A stretch of DNA of 20,072 nucleotides from Leptospiraceae bacterium (GTDB lineage Bacteria; Spirochaetota; Leptospiria; Leptospirales; Leptospiraceae): positions 1-20,072 of the forward strand of contig JACKPB010000022.1 in NCBI GenBank assembly GCA_024233875.1, read 5' to 3'. Shown here one piece after another: positions 1 to 7,601 of this stretch. A program made the translations under genes and the position numbers. The stretch's first letter is position 1. Every line of letters starts with the position of its first letter. The notes beneath the pieces are model-generated. The model saw only the letters and a list, made by a program, of their open reading frames with translations, had not been told where the DNA came from and searched no databases.

Positions 1-423
1 ATTGAGTATTTTGTAGTGAGAAATAAAATCCTCGTGAGAGAACAGTTGAAAATCTACTATGGATAGAGAAATCACCTTTCTCATTTTGGAGTAATCTTCA
101 CCTTTGATTAGAGATTTTCGAATCAGTCCTGAAGAGTAGTAGAGAATTCTGTTTCCAAAATGGGGATCGTAGTAGTTTTGAACTTCTACAAAGAGAAGGT
201 TTCCCTTTTCATCTTCTGCATTCAAATCCAAAACACCAGTTTTGTATTCTTTGGAATCGGGTAGGATTTCCGGATTGATGATTTCGATGGATTTCAATAG
301 GGGGAAATCTACCGTCTCAAAGAAAGAATTTAGGAAATCCAATAAAAACAAAGTATTGGAAGTGAAGAGCTTCTTAAAGACAAAATCGTTTGTTAGGGGT
401 AGTAAATATTCATTTTCGTTCAT
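1..423 (-). CDS. Rpn-family PD-(D/E)XK nuclease / putative transposase, N-terminal 141 residues (truncated by window edge)
   Basis: An open minus-strand frame runs from an ATG at 421-423 to the window edge with no stop, giving 141 residues. It starts MNENEYLLPLTNDFVFKKLF, matching the N-terminal signature of the Rpn (recombination-promoting nuclease, TIGR01784/PF12784-like) family, in which a T-x-D-x-x-F-K-x-L-F motif opens the nuclease core. The core continues with D67 in GVLDLNAEDEKG and E80-V-Q82 in LLFVEVQ, the expected D...E-x-Q metal-binding set. Known members are Mg-dependent DNA nucleases that raise RecA-independent recombination in E. coli; activity here is inferred. The C-terminal half is outside the window. 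There is no clear Shine-Dalgarno before the ATG, so the start rests on the conserved N-terminus. A second, full-length member lies at 7602-8453; the two are clearly different in sequence. Confidence 0.85.
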   Translation of the reverse strand, partial: MNENEYLLPLTNDFVFKKLFTSNTLFLLDFLNSFFETVDFPLLKSIEIINPEILPDSKEYKTGVLDLNAEDEKGNLLFVEVQNYYDPHFGNRILYYSSGLIRKSLIKGEDYSKMRKVISLSIVDFQLFSHEDFISHYKILN

Positions 424-721
424 ACTATAAGGGGTAAAGAAAATGAAGGTTGGAACGTAATTTTTGAAAAAAAATTTGAGATTTGGAAAAAAAATCACAA
501 AATAGGGGACAGGGGGGCCTCACCACTTCCAAAACCCATCCTCGTATCAAACTCTCCTGAATCAAAAAATGACCATTCTGTATTGCTGGAAAACGGAAAA
601 TATTTTTTGAATTCTGCAGACAGTCTGCATTTTTTAGAAATCAATTTGGATCAATAAAATTAAGGGTTTCGTGTGTGTTTAGTCAAGAAATTTCCTGAAA
701 AATGGGTTGTTTTTTTGTGTT

Positions 722-750
722 GTAGAGACGGGTTTGAAACCCGTCCCTAC
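722..750. repeat. REP-like palindrome, 14-bp arms
   Basis: GTAGAGACGGGTTT (722-735) is followed by one base and then by AAACCCGTCCCTAC (737-750), which is its reverse complement with a single mismatch. Long GC-rich palindromes of this kind, with GTAG-type ends, are typical of dispersed intergenic repeats in many bacteria. It could also form a hairpin in RNA, but no T-run follows, so it is not called a terminator. Confidence 0.7.
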
Positions 751-752
751 AC

Positions 753-782
753 CTTCGGGGCTAAAAATTTCTGCTCGAAATT
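753..782. repeat. 30-bp direct repeat, copy 1
   Basis: The 30 bases starting CTTCGGGGCTAAAAATTTC are repeated exactly at 853-882, precisely 100 bp downstream. In this copy the right arm of the internal palindrome breaks down after GAAATT. Confidence 0.85.
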
Positions 783-852
783 GAATTGGAAGCTTAAAAA
801 TATGTTTTTGTAGTACTCTTCTGCTGTAGCCCCCTCGCTTAACGCTCCGCTA

Positions 853-882
853 CTTCGGGGCTAAAAATTTCTGCTCGAAATT
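853..882. repeat. 30-bp direct repeat, copy 2
   Basis: Exact second copy of the 753-782 repeat. Here it continues into a complete hairpin, listed separately (861-887). The preceding bases TAGCCCC (about 827-833) can also pair with GGGGCTA (857-863), so alternative folds compete. Confidence 0.85.
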
Positions 883-887
883 TTTAG
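861..887. repeat. Perfect inverted repeat, 11-bp stem
   Basis: CTAAAAATTTC (861-871), loop TGCTC (872-876), then GAAATTTTTAG (877-887). The arms are perfectly complementary. It lies inside the second copy of the 30-bp direct repeat. Confidence 0.8.
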
Positions 888-985
888 GGTTAGGGATGGG
901 AGGGATTTAGTCTGCTATCTGTACCGCAGACCGGAGCCGTTAGGCGGAGTCCCGGACAGCCCGACCTGCCAAGACGGTGAAATCT

Positions 986-1012
986 GTAGATACAGGCATG
1001 CCCTGTATCTAC
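986..1012. repeat. Perfect inverted repeat, 11-bp stem
   Basis: GTAGATACAGG (986-996), loop CATGC, then CCTGTATCTAC (1002-1012). The stem is perfect. It lies downstream of the stop codon of the minus-strand lipoprotein gene at 1253, so it might act as a 3' hairpin for that transcript, but it is about 240 bp away and lacks a T-run. A REP-like intergenic repeat is more likely. Confidence 0.7.
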
Positions 1013-1252
1013 TACAAAACGAGAGATTCAGCAGGGAACCCCCAGACTGCTTACCTTTACTGAATCCGGAATGGTTCCATTTCTGTAGTTATTCACACAG
1101 CAGATGTTCCCTCCTGTTAAATTAAGTACTTACACATTTCAGGAAAGACCAGTAAACCGATGCCTACCAAGTGTTCTTTGGAAATTTAGAATGACCGTAC
1201 TTATGAATAGATCAATCTATGTCTTTCGGGTAAATGCTTTCAAATCCAACTA

Positions 1253-2038
1253 CTACTCACCGGAGATGCAACGAACGGTGCCACTGTTTGTCTTATTTGA
1301 AACATCAGGAAAACCGCTTAAGAAATAAATATAACGTGCTTGTGCTGTGCTGTTTGAATCCCCGGTAGAAGACCATGTGGCTTCACTAAAATAATTTAGA
1401 TATGGAGTATTCGGAAATAAGGAACTGATAGCAGGTGAAGTATAGGAAGCACAGGCAGCTCCGTTATTGGGCATGGAATTGTTGTTGCAATTGATAAGGA
1501 GCTTCAGTTCATAGATTGTAGGTACACGCCAGGTTTTTCCTGCCAGACTAAATCCTTTGCAGGCAGAATACACTTCACTTGTGCCGAAACCATTCAAAAT
1601 TTTGGTTGTGGGGTCAACGCAACTTTCATCAGCTGTACTACAGAATTTTACAGATGTTGCCGTTCCCGTACAGGTGTTGCCTGATGAATCATAGGTTTGT
1701 CCGAAAGTACATTTGGCAAAATACAGAGTCTTTGCTGTGTAAGTGTAGCCACCAAAAGTACCGTCGACACCCACAAATTTCACAGTTCCATTCTGGCAAT
1801 CGGTAAAAGTCCCCCAATTGTAGACCATAACTGAACCGAGACATAGGGGTTCTGCCGGGGTTGAAGAACTTGAAGACCCCAACTGAGTACTAAAAGAATT
1901 TGCCAGAGCTAACATAGCACATTTATTGGAGTTTTCACCATTGCAACCGCTATCAGCTTTCTCCTGACAGCCGGGTAAGAAGAAAAAAAAGATTCCTAGA
2001 AATAGTAAAATATTTTTCTTTCCTAAAGTATTTTTCAT
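1253..2038 (-). CDS. DUF1566/Lcl-domain lipoprotein (261 aa)
   Basis: This encodes a probable surface or periplasmic lipoprotein. Residues 1-24 form a lipoprotein signal peptide (lysines, hydrophobic run, lipobox LPGC with C24 as lipidation site). A short Ser/Cys-rich linker follows, then a DUF1566 (Lcl C-terminal, PF07603-like) domain at about 74-261. Landmarks are NWGTFTDC (74-81), AKTLYFAKCTFGQTY (102-116), AGKTWRVPTIYELKLL (166-181) and a C-terminal VRCISG (255-260). Cysteines are frequent, suggesting disulfides outside the cytoplasm. The start is supported by AAGGA about 12 bases upstream. Compared with its paralogs at 6548, 8664 and 13516 it has a different lead-in to the variable C-terminal stretch (FSEATWSST instead of YWSSS) and lacks their shared downstream block. 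The ligand is unknown. The gene is divergent from the response regulator at 2595. Confidence 0.85.
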   Translation of the reverse strand: MKNTLGKKNILLFLGIFFFFLPGCQEKADSGCNGENSNKCAMLALANSFSTQLGSSSSSTPAEPLCLGSVMVYNWGTFTDCQNGTVKFVGVDGTFGGYTYTAKTLYFAKCTFGQTYDSSGNTCTGTATSVKFCSTADESCVDPTTKILNGFGTSEVYSACKGFSLAGKTWRVPTIYELKLLINCNNNSMPNNGAACASYTSPAISSLFPNTPYLNYFSEATWSSTGDSNSTAQARYIYFLSGFPDVSNKTNSGTVRCISGE

Positions 2039-2594
2039 AAATCAATCATCCTTGAGATTCACTGGTACTTCTCTCGGAGTTCGCTTCAGGTGGTTTTCAG
2101 GGATTTCCCTTCTTTAGAAAAAAAAATAAACTTTTTAGCCAAAAGTCGTTTTTGCAATTCTTTAAAATTTCATGAAAAAAGAGGGCAGGGGTGGAACCCT
2201 AAGAAATTTCTCACCTCTAAAAAGACCTATTGAGGGGAGAGTAGAGTGTCCTCTATTGAAATTCTTTTTCAAATTTTCGTCAAAATATATGGTAAAGAAA
2301 ATAAATTTGGAATCAATGAGATCAAATTTAGAAACTGTGTTTGCATTTCTACTCATTGACGAGATATAAAGATACCAATGAAACCTGATTCATCTCTGAA
2401 AGAAAAAAATAATCACTTATCCATGCAGTGCTCTTGAAGTTGTCGGGATGGATTTCTCATTCTTTAGAGAGATTCAAAAAAGGACCACTCAAAGCGAATA
2501 TTGGATACTTACAAGTTGTTTTAAATTGCAAAACTATTCAGTCCTTTACTGCAATATTGCTTTACAAATACAAGAATTCTGATAAATTTAGCCT
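2039..2594. other. 556-bp divergent intergenic region
   Basis: This lies between the minus-strand lipoprotein gene and the plus-strand response regulator, so it must hold promoters in both directions. It contains the AGGGATTTCCCT palindrome listed separately. Short open frames on both strands at about 2160-2370 overlap each other, show no family features, and look like chance. No strong -35/-10 pair could be picked. Confidence 0.5.
2099..2110. promoter_or_regulatory. Palindromic candidate operator upstream of the 1253-2038 lipoprotein
   Basis: AGGGATTTCCCT has inverted half-sites AGGGA/TCCCT. Its near edge is 60 bp before the start codon at 2038. The same element, AGGGAATTCCCT, lies 61 bp before the start of each of the paralogs at 6548 and 8664. 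Conserved shape and spacing in a gene whose flanking DNA is otherwise different suggest a regulator-binding site; the regulator is unknown. Confidence 0.45.
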
Positions 2595-3221
2595 ATGCCT
2601 GTCGTTGCATTTGTTGATGATCATTCCCTACTTCTAAGGGGAATTGAGTCAGTTATCAAACATTCTTTTGTGGATTGGGAAGCTATTTTTTTTCAGGAGA
2701 TTCGGGAGCTTCTCTTTCATTTAAAATCCAACAAAACAAACCTCTTAGTCACCGATCTGACCATGCCGGAGATGAATGGTTTCGATTTGATTCAGGAAGT
2801 AAGAAAGATCCAAACTTCAATAAAAATTGCCATTCTTACCCACCACGATGGGGAAGGCTACTTTCTCGAAGCTCAGAAACTGAGCGTAAATGCCTATGTT
2901 TTGAAATCAGAAAATTCGAATTTCTTTCCGGAAATCATCAATCGGGTTCTCAAAGGTGAAACCTATATCTCACCGGAGATGAGAGTGTACAGAAAAGATT
3001 ATTTTGGAGAATTTCGCATGAACACAACAGAGTTGGCTATCATTCAAAATTTGATCCTTGGAAATTCTTTAAAAGAAATAAGTAGGCTCATCAATGTATC
3101 AGAAAAAGTGGTTGAATACAGAATCAAAAAAATAAGAAATCTTTACCATTCCAAAACAACTCCCGAGCTCATCTTCAAACTCAAAGAAAAATTTCCACCT
3201 TCTCCATCTGCGGATCTCTAG
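2595..3221 (+). CDS. NarL/LuxR-family response regulator (208 aa)
   Basis: A two-component output protein with an N-terminal receiver at about 1-120. It has acidic D8-D9, phosphoacceptor D54 in LVTDLTMPEMNG, T82 and K104 in YVLKSE. A GerE/LuxR-type helix-turn-helix lies at about 144-195, with NSLKEISRLINVSEKVVEYR as its central part. Cytoplasmic DNA-binding regulator. The start ATG at 2595 is followed by the expected VVAFVDDHSLLL β1 region; no good Shine-Dalgarno is visible. The gene is convergent with the histidine kinase 3218-5587 and shares the tetranucleotide CTAG (3218-3221) with it, each strand reading TAG as stop. The arrangement strongly suggests that the kinase is its partner. It is a paralog of 12193-12804. 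Confidence 0.92.
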   Translation: MPVVAFVDDHSLLLRGIESVIKHSFVDWEAIFFQEIRELLFHLKSNKTNLLVTDLTMPEMNGFDLIQEVRKIQTSIKIAILTHHDGEGYFLEAQKLSVNAYVLKSENSNFFPEIINRVLKGETYISPEMRVYRKDYFGEFRMNTTELAIIQNLILGNSLKEISRLINVSEKVVEYRIKKIRNLYHSKTTPELIFKLKEKFPPSPSADL

Positions 3222-5587
3222 GAACTAAGTTCCGATACACAGAAATCGAGGATTCCGACCAGGTCTTCTTCCTCAAAATAATGAAATTCCAAATTAGGAA
3301 ATTTTTTTGGATCCAGGAATGATTGTAAGTCTGTTCCTACAGTTTGACCTAAAATTAATATTCTCAGAGTCGATTGTAGATTGTCCCGATGAATCATTTT
3401 GCAGATAGAAACTAGTTCTTCTGAATTGGACTGAAAGTGGAGAATGTAGATACTCGAGTAAACAGACTTCATTAATCTCTCAAAAGAAGTCAACCGGTTA
3501 GCCTGTATGACAAGGACGCCCAGCTGTTTGAGTTCTCTGAAAAGTTTGGAGGATGAAATTTTATTGAATACCAGAACGGTTTGTCTGTTCGAGGGAAAGA
3601 CCAATCGAAATGTACTTCCATGATCTTTTTTGGAACTCACTTCCAGATTTCCATTCAGGAGGGAAAAGAGTTCTTTGGACAGTTTCAAACCCACACCGAA
3701 TCCCCTTTCTCCCTTGGTTCCTGAATGGATCTGAGTTTTTTCAGAGAAAAGAGTGGTTTGCACTTCCTCACTCATTCCGATTCCCCGGTCGGTGATTTCC
3801 AGGACCTGCTTCAGATCTGTTTCTGTGTATTGGATAAGGATTTTACTATCCGGATAGGAAAATTTAATGGCATTCATGATTATGTTTCTCAAAATTTCTT
3901 TCACTGCAATCGGATCTGAGGTGAGTATCACATCCTCAGGAAGGTGGGTTTCTATCTTGAGATTTTTATTTTCCAATTCATAACGAAATTGAATGAGTAC
4001 CTCCTCTAGGATCTCGAATAGATCAAAATCGGAATATTCGGACAGAGAGACAAGGGTCCGAAATCTGCTGAGATTTAAGAGATGCTTTATCATGGTCAGA
4101 GCATCGAAGAGGATGGAATTATTGTTTTTGATTTTTTCTTTTACTGAATCTGATAATTCCTTTTCTGATTCCAGGATCCAATGATTGGATGCAAGAACAG
4201 ATGCAATCGGAGATTTTAAATCATGGCTGACAAGACTAATGAATCGATCCTTCCACATGTTCTCTTCTTCGGCTGTAGTTTTTGCTACCTGCAATTCTTC
4301 TGTTCTATCCAGGATAGTTTTTTCCAAATTTTCATTGATCGAAATTAATTTTTTGGAAAGATCCTCAGACTGTCTGATGGCCGAGGAAAAATGATTGGAT
4401 AGAACAAAGGATTCGATAAAGATCAGAGCAATCAGTCCATAGTTTAGAATCATGGGTGTGGGAATGAATTCATAAACCGAAAGAACGTCATTGATAGCAG
4501 ATACTATGAAGATAAGATTGGGTAGAATCAGAAGGGATGTATTCCTATTCATTGATTTTAAGATGTTCATCAATCCCCAAAATGCATAGAGAAAAGATCC
4601 CAGAACCAGGACCATGAGAGGTGTTTCTATAAAAGAAATGGATTCTACAGGTATGATCAAAATCAAAAGATAGGAAATTAGATAGAATGTCCAAAAGATT
4701 CGAATGGTAAGGTAAGAAAATGCTGATGGAAAAAGAGAGTTCAGAAAGCTCAAATAGAAAGGAATTCCCAAACAATAAATATTGAGTATTTTGTATCCGA
4801 GAGAATAGGGTAGATCCGGAAAGATTGAATAGATAAGAACTTCATTGACTGACATATTGTAGATGGATATGGAAAGACAGAAGAGACTGAAGTAAAGAGC
4901 CGTACGATTTTCCATTCTGAATAGAAAAATATTAAGATAGTACAAAGAAATGATTAAGATAGCACCCAGAGAGGCGGCATCAATGGTCTGCTTTTTCTTG
5001 GACAATTGAAGAATTCCTTCCCTACTTCCCAGTTCGGGAGTGTACCAGAATGCTCCATTATTGTGATAAAAATTTGAAATCTGAACTGTGATTTCTGTCT
5101 CGGAGTGATCTGGTTGGAAAAAAACAATTGAGGAGAGTCGGGTAGGGGTCATTGTATCACGACTGGTTCCGAGCTTGCCCAGTTCGATAAGTTCTTCCTT
5201 ATCTTTAAATATTTTGTAAGCCGCTCCTCCGGTTGTCCTGAATCGAATCGCGAGGTTTTTCCCGATATCCGTTTCATGAAAACGGATCTTGAGTCGGTAG
5301 GTCGCAAATCCCAATCCTGTTAGCTCTTTTCCATTGAACTTTTGACTCTTCCAGTTTTCACCGGGGGAGAGAAAGCCCGATACATCCGCATCTTTGGTTT
5401 GAGAGTTCTCACCGGGATCGATCAATTCCATCCAATCAAATCTCCATTCACCGTGAAGGGGAATTGCTGAATTAGAATTCAAACCGGAATGGGAGAGGTC
5501 AAGGATACCCTGATGAATTGAAGGTGGATTCATTCCACCGCATTGAATCAAGAGAAGAACAAATCCAACTAAAACTTTCATTTTCAT
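3218..5587 (-). CDS. 7TMR-DISM sensor histidine kinase with lipoprotein-type N-terminus (789 aa)
   Basis: Membrane sensor kinase. Domain order: signal peptide with lipobox LIQC (C16), 7TMR-DISM extracellular β-rich sensor (about 25-185), seven membrane segments (about 203-400), coiled coil (about 405-445), HisKA with VSHDLKSP (phospho-His H455), HATPase_c with N-box around N568/N572, TDRGIGM (D600) and GFGVGL (629-634), and a C-terminal receiver-like domain (about 668-789) lacking a clear phosphoacceptor Asp. The frame is open upstream to 5698, but the ATG at 5587 is preferred: GGGAG sits 9 bases before it and it begins directly with a signal peptide. It is convergent with and overlaps the regulator 2595-3221 by 4 bp. 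The membrane-protein gene 5728-6177 lies 140 bp upstream on the same strand and may be cotranscribed. Paralog of 9766-12117. Confidence 0.9.
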   Translation of the reverse strand: MKMKVLVGFVLLLIQCGGMNPPSIHQGILDLSHSGLNSNSAIPLHGEWRFDWMELIDPGENSQTKDADVSGFLSPGENWKSQKFNGKELTGLGFATYRLKIRFHETDIGKNLAIRFRTTGGAAYKIFKDKEELIELGKLGTSRDTMTPTRLSSIVFFQPDHSETEITVQISNFYHNNGAFWYTPELGSREGILQLSKKKQTIDAASLGAILIISLYYLNIFLFRMENRTALYFSLFCLSISIYNMSVNEVLIYSIFPDLPYSLGYKILNIYCLGIPFYLSFLNSLFPSAFSYLTIRIFWTFYLISYLLILIIPVESISFIETPLMVLVLGSFLYAFWGLMNILKSMNRNTSLLILPNLIFIVSAINDVLSVYEFIPTPMILNYGLIALIFIESFVLSNHFSSAIRQSEDLSKKLISINENLEKTILDRTEELQVAKTTAEEENMWKDRFISLVSHDLKSPIASVLASNHWILESEKELSDSVKEKIKNNNSILFDALTMIKHLLNLSRFRTLVSLSEYSDFDLFEILEEVLIQFRYELENKNLKIETHLPEDVILTSDPIAVKEILRNIIMNAIKFSYPDSKILIQYTETDLKQVLEITDRGIGMSEEVQTTLFSEKTQIHSGTKGERGFGVGLKLSKELFSLLNGNLEVSSKKDHGSTFRLVFPSNRQTVLVFNKISSSKLFRELKQLGVLVIQANRLTSFERLMKSVYSSIYILHFQSNSEELVSICKMIHRDNLQSTLRILILGQTVGTDLQSFLDPKKFPNLEFHYFEEEDLVGILDFCVSELSS

Positions 5588-5727
5588 AAAATCGATCTCC
5601 CTGACATACGGAACGGTTCTCTTCCATTCCAATCGATGAGCTTTCTTAATCATCGGAATTTGATTGTATCTTCCTCTTCGGGATTCTGATCCAAACAAAA
5701 TAATTTATAAAAAGAAGCGAGTCTCCA

Positions 5728-6177
5728 CTAGAGATCCAATCTATCCATTAGAATCCAAATCAAAATTCCGCTCCTCAGACTCCAGAGAAGGGTTCGGATC
5801 CAATTGGAATTCGTTAGCTTGGATATCAAATTAGAAGATTTCCCACCGGCAAGAAGGTTGTGGTAGGGAACCTGAACAAAAGCCGTGGACACCCAAATCC
5901 CCACACACAGGGCCAGCAAAAGAATGGCCATCGTCCGATTTAGATAAGGATTGTCCGGTATGAGAAAGATTGAGCTCATTAGCTCGGTAAGCATCATAGG
6001 TAGAACGATGAATGTAATCAATCTGGAATGTTCCGAATGATACTTTAAAAATCTCTCCTCAGAGACAAGATCAAAGAGAGGGTAATGCACAATTTGAATC
6101 AAGAAGATCAATCCCGTCATGAAAAAGGTGGAAAATAAATTAGATACAAAAATATATTTAGTGAATGCACTACTCAT
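5728..6177 (-). CDS. Small integral membrane protein, DUF1772-like (149 aa)
   Basis: Four hydrophobic helices at about 8-30, 53-73, 82-102 and 128-146 indicate an inner-membrane protein. Conserved-looking residues are HYPLF (31-35), a YHSEHSR stretch (46-52), QVPYHNLLAGG (102-112) and NWIRTLLW (125-132). The N-W-x-R-T-x-x-W element near the last helix recalls the DUF1772 family, but this assignment is tentative. The start is well supported: AAGGAG lies 8 bases before the ATG at 6177. It precedes the histidine kinase on the same strand with a 140-bp gap, so cotranscription is possible. Function is unknown. Confidence 0.75.
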   Translation of the reverse strand: MSSAFTKYIFVSNLFSTFFMTGLIFLIQIVHYPLFDLVSEERFLKYHSEHSRLITFIVLPMMLTELMSSIFLIPDNPYLNRTMAILLLALCVGIWVSTAFVQVPYHNLLAGGKSSNLISKLTNSNWIRTLLWSLRSGILIWILMDRLDL

Positions 6178-6215
6178 TTGATTTACTCCTTTGTAAACAT
6201 TCTTTCACAGCAAAA

Positions 6216-6244
6216 TGTCACCCTGAGGCCACTCGAACGGGTGC
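6216..6244 (-). repeat. Dispersed REP-like repeat, inverted copy
   Basis: TGTCACCCTGAGG…CTCGAACGGGTGC, the reverse complement of the element seen at 13229, 13298, 16579 and 19901. Its outer arms CACCC and GGGTG are complementary, with a variable centre. Confidence 0.75.
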
Positions 6245-6270
6245 GATTACAGGAAAGCATTCCTCAAATA

Positions 6271-6298
6271 CCATAGTTCGAGCTAACCTCACCATGAC
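6271..6298 (+). repeat. Degenerate copy of the dispersed REP-like repeat
   Basis: TTCGAGCTAACCTCACCATGACA (quoted in part: TTCGAGCTAACCTCA) resembles the centre and right half of the other copies, but the GGGTG arm is mutated. It is in opposite orientation to the copy 27 bp to its left. Confidence 0.45.
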
Positions 6299-6474
6299 AC
6301 TCTTCATGAAAAATCTTTTCATTACAGTCCGTTCGGTTGGTTTCTCTTCAGCAGGAACAGAAGAGAATTCCCGATTCCCGATTTCCATCTGTTCATGACT
6401 AAACTTATTGTATCCCCCATGAGACTACAAACAAATAAAATCTAAACTTTTTTCCAAAAAAGTGCAAGATTTTC

Positions 6475-6486
6475 AGGGAATTCCCT
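6475..6486. promoter_or_regulatory. Palindromic candidate operator upstream of the 6548 lipoprotein
   Basis: AGGGAATTCCCT is a perfect 12-bp palindrome ending 61 bp before the ATG. It matches the elements at 8591 and 2099 in shape and in spacing to the gene. Confidence 0.45.
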
Positions 6487-6547
6487 AATTCCGTTTTTTA
6501 TCCGTGGTAGAGTGGGAGAAAAGAAATAGAAATTTAGGAGAATTTGT

Positions 6548-7534
6548 ATGAAGATATCCAAAGGAATCGGTATGTTGCTTATTCTGGGAATCCTTATTTC
6601 AGGGTGTTATTACCAGAAGAAAGAGAAAGAAGACAATTTACCACTGGCTGCGTTGGGATTGGTAAATGGAACAGGTTCCGGATCTACCCTTCATAGGATC
6701 GGAGGGAGTATATCGGGTCTCTCGGCTTCAGGCCTTGTACTACAAAATAATTCTTCCGATGATCTAAGTGTAGAGAGCGGAGCAACAAGTTTTACATTTT
6801 CGAATCAATTGGTGAAAGGGAGTTCGTATTCAGTCACGGTCAAAACCCAACCTTCCGGATTGTCCTGTACGGTAGCGGGTGGAAGCGGATCGGTAAGTGC
6901 TGATGTATCCGATATCAGTGTGAGTTGTGCGAGTTCCTGCCCCGGGGAAGCAGTGACACGGGACTGGGGAACGTTTACAGATTGCAAAGATGGAACGATA
7001 AAGTTTGTCGGAACAGCGGGCACATTCGGAGGCCAGACCTATACAGCACAAACTCTCTACTTTGCAAAATGTACACACGGTCAGACCTACAATTCTGCAA
7101 CCAATGATTGCACCGGAACAGGAAGTTCGGGTGATAAGTACGGAGCAATTAAGGTTCAATTCTGCACTGTAAATGACAACTCTTGCAATGGAGGCAATAC
7201 CAGTCTACCGGTAAGCTCCGGTCCCCTGTTCAATGCTTGCAATGGTTCCAATTTGGCAGGGAAATCCTGGAGGGTTCCGACTAAGAATGAGCTGAAATTG
7301 TTAATCCAGTGTACGGATCCAACCAAACTTCCAAATGATAAAACGGATTGTGGAGGAGCACCCAACCCGGCAGTGATCAGCTTATTTACGAATACTATTA
7401 CCGACTCTTACTGGTCGTCGTCTCCCAGTGTCAGCAATGCAAGCGCTGCGTGGAGTGTCTATTTCGGCAATGGCTATTCGGACATCCCCGGTAAGACTAC
7501 TAACTTTAATGTCCGTTGTGTTTCCGGACCGTAA
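6548..7534 (+). CDS. DUF1566/Lcl-domain lipoprotein, tandem copy 1 (328 aa)
   Basis: Lipoprotein signal peptide with lipobox ISGC (C20). An Ig-like β segment follows at about 48-128 (GGSISGLSASGLVLQ … YSVTVKTQPSGLSC … ISVSC), then a DUF1566/Lcl domain at about 137-328 with DWGTFTDC (139-146), AQTLYFAKCTHGQTY (167-181), AGKSWRVPTKNELKLL (237-252), DSYWSSS (286-292) and VRCVSG. Probably exposed at the cell surface; the ligand is unknown. AGGAG lies 7 bases before the ATG. Residues 1-128 differ from the copy at 8664 at only three positions, whereas the DUF1566 domain differs strongly in patches. After the stop, GGGTCATTGG (7537-7546) is shared with the genes at 8664 and 13516. A terminator-like hairpin follows. 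Confidence 0.9.
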   Translation: MKISKGIGMLLILGILISGCYYQKKEKEDNLPLAALGLVNGTGSGSTLHRIGGSISGLSASGLVLQNNSSDDLSVESGATSFTFSNQLVKGSSYSVTVKTQPSGLSCTVAGGSGSVSADVSDISVSCASSCPGEAVTRDWGTFTDCKDGTIKFVGTAGTFGGQTYTAQTLYFAKCTHGQTYNSATNDCTGTGSSGDKYGAIKVQFCTVNDNSCNGGNTSLPVSSGPLFNACNGSNLAGKSWRVPTKNELKLLIQCTDPTKLPNDKTDCGGAPNPAVISLFTNTITDSYWSSSPSVSNASAAWSVYFGNGYSDIPGKTTNFNVRCVSGP

Positions 7535-7546
7535 TCGGGTCATTGG
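7408..7546 (+). other. Variable C-terminal cassette of the 6548 lipoprotein
   Basis: The segment begins with TTACTGGTCGTCGTC (7408-7422) and ends with GGGTCATTGG after the stop. Both blocks are identical in the genes at 8664 and 13516. Between them the codons differ mostly in bases 1 and 2. This shape resembles the variable region of a diversity-generating retroelement target, but no template or reverse transcriptase is in the window. Confidence 0.45.
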
Positions 7547-7575
7547 GGGATTTGAGAATTATTAGATGAGAAGAA

Positions 7576-7600
7576 AAAGTCAGGTTTGATACCTGACTTT
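7576..7600. terminator. Bidirectional intrinsic terminator-like hairpin
   Basis: AAAGTCAGGT (7576-7585), loop TTGAT, then ACCTGACTTT (7591-7600): a perfect 10-bp stem with A residues on the left and T residues on the right. It sits exactly between the convergent genes ending at 7534 (plus) and 7602 (minus), as expected for a shared terminator. Confidence 0.8.
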
Positions 7601-7601
7601 A

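Larger units (their letters stand above)
424..1252. other. 829-bp non-coding region rich in palindromes and short direct repeats
   Basis: No convincing gene was found here. The stretch at about 500-656 has one open plus frame ending in TAA (…LENGKYFLNSADSLHFLEIN…), without a start or recognisable family; it might be a gene remnant. From about 615 to 1012 the DNA is dominated by self-complementary elements listed separately. The block around 925-975 also looks like repetitive intergenic DNA, but it has no second copy in this window to prove it. Confidence 0.6.
6178..6547. other. Divergent intergenic region with repeat elements
   Basis: 370 bp between the minus-strand membrane-protein gene and the plus-strand lipoprotein. 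It holds one inverted and one degraded copy of the dispersed CACCC…GGGTG repeat, the left edge of the large duplication (6447) and the candidate operator at 6475-6486. A 56-codon minus-strand frame (6218-6388) ends inside the repeat and is not considered a gene. Confidence 0.5.
6447..7560 (+). repeat. Large direct duplication, copy 1
   Basis: The stretch from CTTTTTTCCAAAAAAG (6447) through the lipoprotein gene to GAGAATT past its stop matches 8563-9658. The offset is 2116 bp in the left part. The first roughly 480 bp are almost identical, including about 100 bp of upstream DNA; divergence increases toward the 3' end of the gene. The left border coincides with a 7-bp hairpin (CTTTTTT/AAAAAAG). 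Confidence 0.9.

Noticed and set aside
1104..1328. 74-codon plus-strand open frame
   Set aside because: Overlaps the 3' end of the lipoprotein gene on the other strand, has no ribosome-binding site and no protein features.
2162..2369. Overlapping 64-65-codon open frames on both strands
   Set aside because: They mirror each other in AT-rich intergenic DNA, lack family features and ribosome-binding sites; chance frames.
5588..5698. Longer start of the left kinase at 5698 (37 extra residues)
   Set aside because: The extra residues are charged and would bury the signal peptide; the ATG at 5587 has a good GGGAG site and begins directly with a signal peptide.
6218..6388. 56-codon minus-strand frame (MEIGNREFSSVP…)
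   Set aside because: Ends inside a dispersed REP-like repeat, has no clear ribosome-binding site and no recognisable family; its composition is not decisive.
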